Source: Xylanimonas oleitrophica (GTDB taxonomy: Bacteria > Actinomycetota > Actinomycetes > Actinomycetales > Cellulomonadaceae). From it: 64,000 nt of DNA. The position numbers and the translations under genes are program-made. The DNA lies in the NCBI RefSeq assembly GCF_003244315.1, contig NZ_QKWH01000002.1, forward strand, positions 186,001 to 250,000. Direction: 5' to 3'. The notes beneath the pieces are model-generated. The model was not told where the DNA came from. It saw nothing but the letters and a program-made list of their open reading frames with translations, and ran no database searches. Of the stretch, positions 61,036-64,000 are shown one piece after another (position 1 is the first letter of the stretch; every line of letters starts with the position of its first letter).

Positions 61036-63129
61036 TCAGCGGCCGGTCACGCCCGCCAGGGCCGCCAGCCGCTCCCATGAGCGGTGCATCGCCAGGTCCT
61101 GGCGCAGCGGGCCGAGCACGTCGGCAGCCTGCTCGACGACGTGCACGCCCGGCTCCCGGCCGTTCAGCCCGACAGCGGCGAGCACCTGGGCGCCGTCGCC
61201 GGACGCCAGGATCGGCTTGCCGTGGCGGAACGCCTCCTGGATCAGCACGGCGGTGCGGGCGTCGTCGCCCGCGGGCGTCCCCGCCGTGCCGTCGGCCACG
61301 ACGACGGCGTCGTACTCCACCGACCGGGTGGTGAGCAGGGTGCGCTCCACCGTCAGGGCGGTGTCGGCCGAGGTCACCTCGCCACCGTGCGCGGCGACCA
61401 CGCGGACCACCGCGCCGTCGTCGCCCAGCGCGGAGCGCAGGCGCTCCACGACGGAGAGGTCCCCGCCGTCGGCCACGAGCACCCCGACGACGCGCCCGTC
61501 CACGCGCCCCGGCTCGGTGGGCAGCTGGGACAGCGCAGGCGAGGGCTCGGCCTCCTCGGGCCCGGTGACGCCCTCCTTCTCCAGCGGCGGCGGCACGGGG
61601 ACCCCCAGACCGGCGGCCACGCGCGCCGCGAGGTCGGTGTCGATGCGCGCGAGCACGGACAGCTCCCGGGTGCGGATCTCCTGGGAGAAGCACTTGCCCA
61701 GCTCGAACGTGTACGCCTCGACGATGTGCGCCTGCTCCACGGGCGACATCGAGACCCAGAACAGCCGGGCCTGCGTGAAGTGGTCGCGGAACGACACGGG
61801 GTGGTGGCGCCCCTTCTCGCCGGAGACGGGGGTGGGCAGGGTGACGAACCCGTCCTCGGGCGACGCGGTCGGCTCGTCGTCCTCGACGGCGTTGGGCTTG
61901 TACACCGCGACACCGGTGTGCACCTCCGTCTGGTGCATGCCGTCGCGCAGGTTCGAGTCCACCTCGGCCCGCGGGCGGTTCACGGGGAGCTGCGCGAAGT
62001 TCGGCCCGCCCAGCCGGGAGAGCTGGGTGTCGAGGTAGGAGAAGAGGCGGCCCTGCATCAGCGGGTCGTTCGTGACGTGGATGCCCGGCACCAGGTGGCC
62101 CACGTGGAAGGCGACCTGCTCCGTCTCGGCGAAGTAGTTGTCCGGGTTCTGGTGCAGCGTCAGCAGCCCCACGCGCTGCACCGGGCACAGCTCCTCGGGG
62201 ACGATGTTCGTGGGGTCGAGCAGGTCGATCCCCTCGAACGTCTCGTCCGGGGTGTCCGGCATGACCTGCAGGCCCAGCTCCCACTGGGGGAAGGCGCCGG
62301 AGTCGATGGCCTCGGCCAGGTCGCGGCGGTGGAAGTCCGGGTCGGCGCCCTGCGTGATCTGGGCCTCTTCCCAGACCTGCGAGTGGGTGCCCAGCAGCGG
62401 CTTCCAGTGGAGCTTGACCAGCGACGTCGTGCCGTCCGCGGCCTCGAGGCGGAAGGTGTGGACGCCGAAGCCCTCCATGGTGCGGTAGCTGCGGGGGATC
62501 GCCCTGTCCGACATCGCCCACATCACCATGTGCGCCGACTCGGTGTGCTGGGAGACGAAGTCCCAGAACGTGTCGTGGGCCGTCTGCGCCTGGGGGATCT
62601 CCCGGTGGGGGTGCGGCTTGCCGGCGTGGATGATGTCCGGGAACTTGATCGCGTCCTGGACGAAGAACACCGGCATGTTGTTGCCGACCAGGTCGAACAC
62701 GCCCTCGCGCGTGAAGAACTTCGTGGCGAACCCGCGCACGTCGCGCACCGTGTCGGCCGATCCGCGCGAACCGAGGACGGTCGAGAAGCGGACGAACACC
62801 TCCGTCTCCTCGTCGGCGGTGGCGAGGAACGCCGCCTTCGTGACGGAGGCGGCGTTGCCGTAGGCGCGGAACGTGCCCCGGGCCCCGTAGCCGCGGGCGT
62901 GGACCACACGCTCGGGGATGCGCTCGTGGTCGAAGTGCGTGATCTTCTCGCGGAGGTGGTGGTCCTCCAGGAGCACCGGACCGCGGGGGCCCGCGGTCAG
63001 CGAGCGGTCCGTGTCGTCCACCCGCAGCCCCTGGGCCGTGGTCAGCCGGCGCGAGCCGGCCTCCCCGCGGCGCGGGTGCTCGGGGGACGGGTGGCGCGGG
63101 TCGTAGGTCGGTGGGGTCTGCTCGGCCAC
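61036..63129 (-). CDS. katE: Large-subunit catalase (clade 2, HPII/KatE type)
   Basis: Heme enzyme that splits hydrogen peroxide to water and oxygen. 697 residues, the long form with a flavodoxin/DJ-1-like C-terminal domain (about 530-697, [18 protein letters not shown]). Active-site His77 ([13 protein letters not shown]), Asn150 (FDLVGNN) and the heme-ligand Tyr365 in [14 protein letters not shown] are all present. The GTG at 63129 has a GGAGG ribosome site. Transcribed towards the RND gene and separated from the upstream permease gene by a strong hairpin. Confidence 0.95.
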   Translation of the reverse strand: MAEQTPPTYDPRHPSPEHPRRGEAGSRRLTTAQGLRVDDTDRSLTAGPRGPVLLEDHHLREKITHFDHERIPERVVHARGYGARGTFRAYGNAASVTKAAFLATADEETEVFVRFSTVLGSRGSADTVRDVRGFATKFFTREGVFDLVGNNMPVFFVQDAIKFPDIIHAGKPHPHREIPQAQTAHDTFWDFVSQHTESAHMVMWAMSDRAIPRSYRTMEGFGVHTFRLEAADGTTSLVKLHWKPLLGTHSQVWEEAQITQGADPDFHRRDLAEAIDSGAFPQWELGLQVMPDTPDETFEGIDLLDPTNIVPEELCPVQRVGLLTLHQNPDNYFAETEQVAFHVGHLVPGIHVTNDPLMQGRLFSYLDTQLSRLGGPNFAQLPVNRPRAEVDSNLRDGMHQTEVHTGVAVYKPNAVEDDEPTASPEDGFVTLPTPVSGEKGRHHPVSFRDHFTQARLFWVSMSPVEQAHIVEAYTFELGKCFSQEIRTRELSVLARIDTDLAARVAAGLGVPVPPPLEKEGVTGPEEAEPSPALSQLPTEPGRVDGRVVGVLVADGGDLSVVERLRSALGDDGAVVRVVAAHGGEVTSADTALTVERTLLTTRSVEYDAVVVADGTAGTPAGDDARTAVLIQEAFRHGKPILASGDGAQVLAAVGLNGREPGVHVVEQAADVLGPLRQDLAMHRSWERLAALAGVTGR

Positions 63130-63186
63130 TGTCGCCTCCTGCTCGGGCGGGTGGGCCCGGGCTGCTTCAGGCCCGCCACCAGCCGA

Positions 63187-63225
63187 GCACGACCGCACCG
63201 CGCTCGCAGCGCGGTGCGGTCGTGC
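63187..63225. terminator. Terminator after the ABC-2 permease gene
   Basis: Perfect 18-bp arms (63187-63204, 63208-63225) with a CGC loop, 45 bp beyond the permease stop and 58 bp before the catalase start, both on the - strand. Confidence 0.8.
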
Positions 63226-63270
63226 ACCGCCGGTGGTGGAAGCGGTCCGCCTCCACCACCAGGGGCGGTG

Positions 63271-64000
63271 TCAGGCGTCGCGGCGGCGGAGCACGACGGC
63301 GGCCGCGACGAGCGCGACGACGGCGTAGCCGGCGAGCACGGCGAAGCCGACCCAGGGTGTCAGCAGGTGGTCCGGGGTGGTCCCCGTCGCGATGACGCGC
63401 TCGCCGGCGGTGCTGGGCAGGAACTTGTTGATGGTGCGCACCCACTCGATGTCCGAGGTGCTCACGAGGATGTTGAACACCATCGGCAGCACGAACAGCA
63501 GCGCCACCAGCGTGAAGATCGCGCCGGCCGTGTGGCGCAGCAGCGTGCCGACACCGAGGGCCAGGGCCACGACGGCGACGAGGTACAGGACGGTGCCGCC
63601 CAGCGCACGGAGGGTCTCGCCGTCGGACAGGTCGAGCGAGATGTCGACGGACGACAGGATCGGCATGGTCACGAGCCAGGACAGCGCGAGGCCGACGACG
63701 CTGAGGGCGACCGTGGTCACGACCAGCACGGCCAGCTTGGCGGTGAGCACCTGGATCCGCTGCGGCACGGCCGCGAAGGTGGCCCGCACCATCCCGGACG
63801 AGTACTCGTTCGTGACGGCCAGGGCGCCGAGCACGGCTACCACGAGCTGGGCGAACGAGTAGCCGATGGTGACCACCGCGACCGCGTCGAACATGCCCTC
63901 GACCTGCACGCTCGGGTCCTGGGCCATCTCCTGCTGGATGTCCGGGGACTGCATCGTGAGGCGGGCGATCGCGGCGAACATGAGCGCGAAGCCCACCATG
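63271..64000 (-). CDS. ABC-2 type transporter permease, start outside the window
   Basis: About 243 residues are visible and the frame runs on past 64000, so the N-terminus is missing. Five hydrophobic segments remain after a first partial one; NEYSSGMVRATFAAVPQR is the classic ABC-2/NatB-type cytoplasmic motif after the second segment. It would work with an ATP-binding partner, probably encoded beyond the window. The C-terminus is V-V-L-R-R-R-D-A. Substrate unknown. Confidence 0.85.
   Translation of the reverse strand, partial: MVGFALMFAAIARLTMQSPDIQQEMAQDPSVQVEGMFDAVAVVTIGYSFAQLVVAVLGALAVTNEYSSGMVRATFAAVPQRIQVLTAKLAVLVVTTVALSVVGLALSWLVTMPILSSVDISLDLSDGETLRALGGTVLYLVAVVALALGVGTLLRHTAGAIFTLVALLFVLPMVFNILVSTSDIEWVRTINKFLPSTAGERVIATGTTPDHLLTPWVGFAVLAGYAVVALVAAAVVLRRRDA

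Overview
The window is very GC-rich DNA with GTG/TTG starts, many leaderless genes, a clade 2 catalase, an acetylxylan esterase and a GH10 xylanase. This points to a plant-biomass-degrading actinobacterium of the order Micrococcales (Cellulomonas / Promicromonospora / Isoptericola / Cellulosimicrobium type). That placement rests on gene content and gene order only; no 16S rRNA gene is present.

Backbone. The housekeeping genes follow an order also known from Mycobacterium (Rv1009-Rv1026 region): rpfB-type end (1-113), rsmA, ispE, an ABC-F ATPase, tRNA-Gln, glmU, prs, rplY/ctc, pth, mfd, eno, ftsB/divIC, a DUF501 gene and ppx. After ppx come a PadR/HAAS membrane pair, ndh, a tRNA with a UAA anticodon, an ArsR-type regulator, an MFS exporter, an RND exporter, a large catalase and the start-truncated end of an ABC-2 permease (63271-64000).

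Inserted polysaccharide genes. Three blocks interrupt the backbone: 14398-17768 (a fused GT4-GT2 glycosyltransferase and a Wzx-like flippase), 20043-36943 (glycosyltransferases, a CDP-alcohol phosphotransferase, a secreted beta-propeller/LamG/PKD protein, a Wzy-like polymerase, an acyltransferase and a Wzz/BY-kinase) and 41805-46646 (a low-molecular-weight tyrosine phosphatase, a TagD-like cytidylyltransferase and the GH10 xylanase). Together they look like a Wzx/Wzy-dependent surface or secreted polysaccharide system. It has kinase/phosphatase control and probably a polyol-phosphate or lipid-like decoration. No initiating sugar-phosphate transferase and no regulator is encoded in the window.

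Main new observation. Nearly every transcription unit of the polysaccharide system carries one or more copies of the element TTCACC(C)/GGGTGAA in its upstream region. The copies are often paired at 21-22 bp, and the best ones lie 40-42 bp from a TANNNT -10 box. I did not see the element upstream of the backbone genes. It may define an undescribed regulon that includes the xylanase.

Other points. A glycosyltransferase is frameshifted in a G8 tract. A class I-sized tRNA has a UAA anticodon. Arrays of TGA at exact 10-bp spacing lie just after stop codons. Several leaderless promoters have their -10 exactly 12-13 nt from the start codon. Palindromic candidate operators lie upstream of the GntR, MarR, MFS and RND genes.
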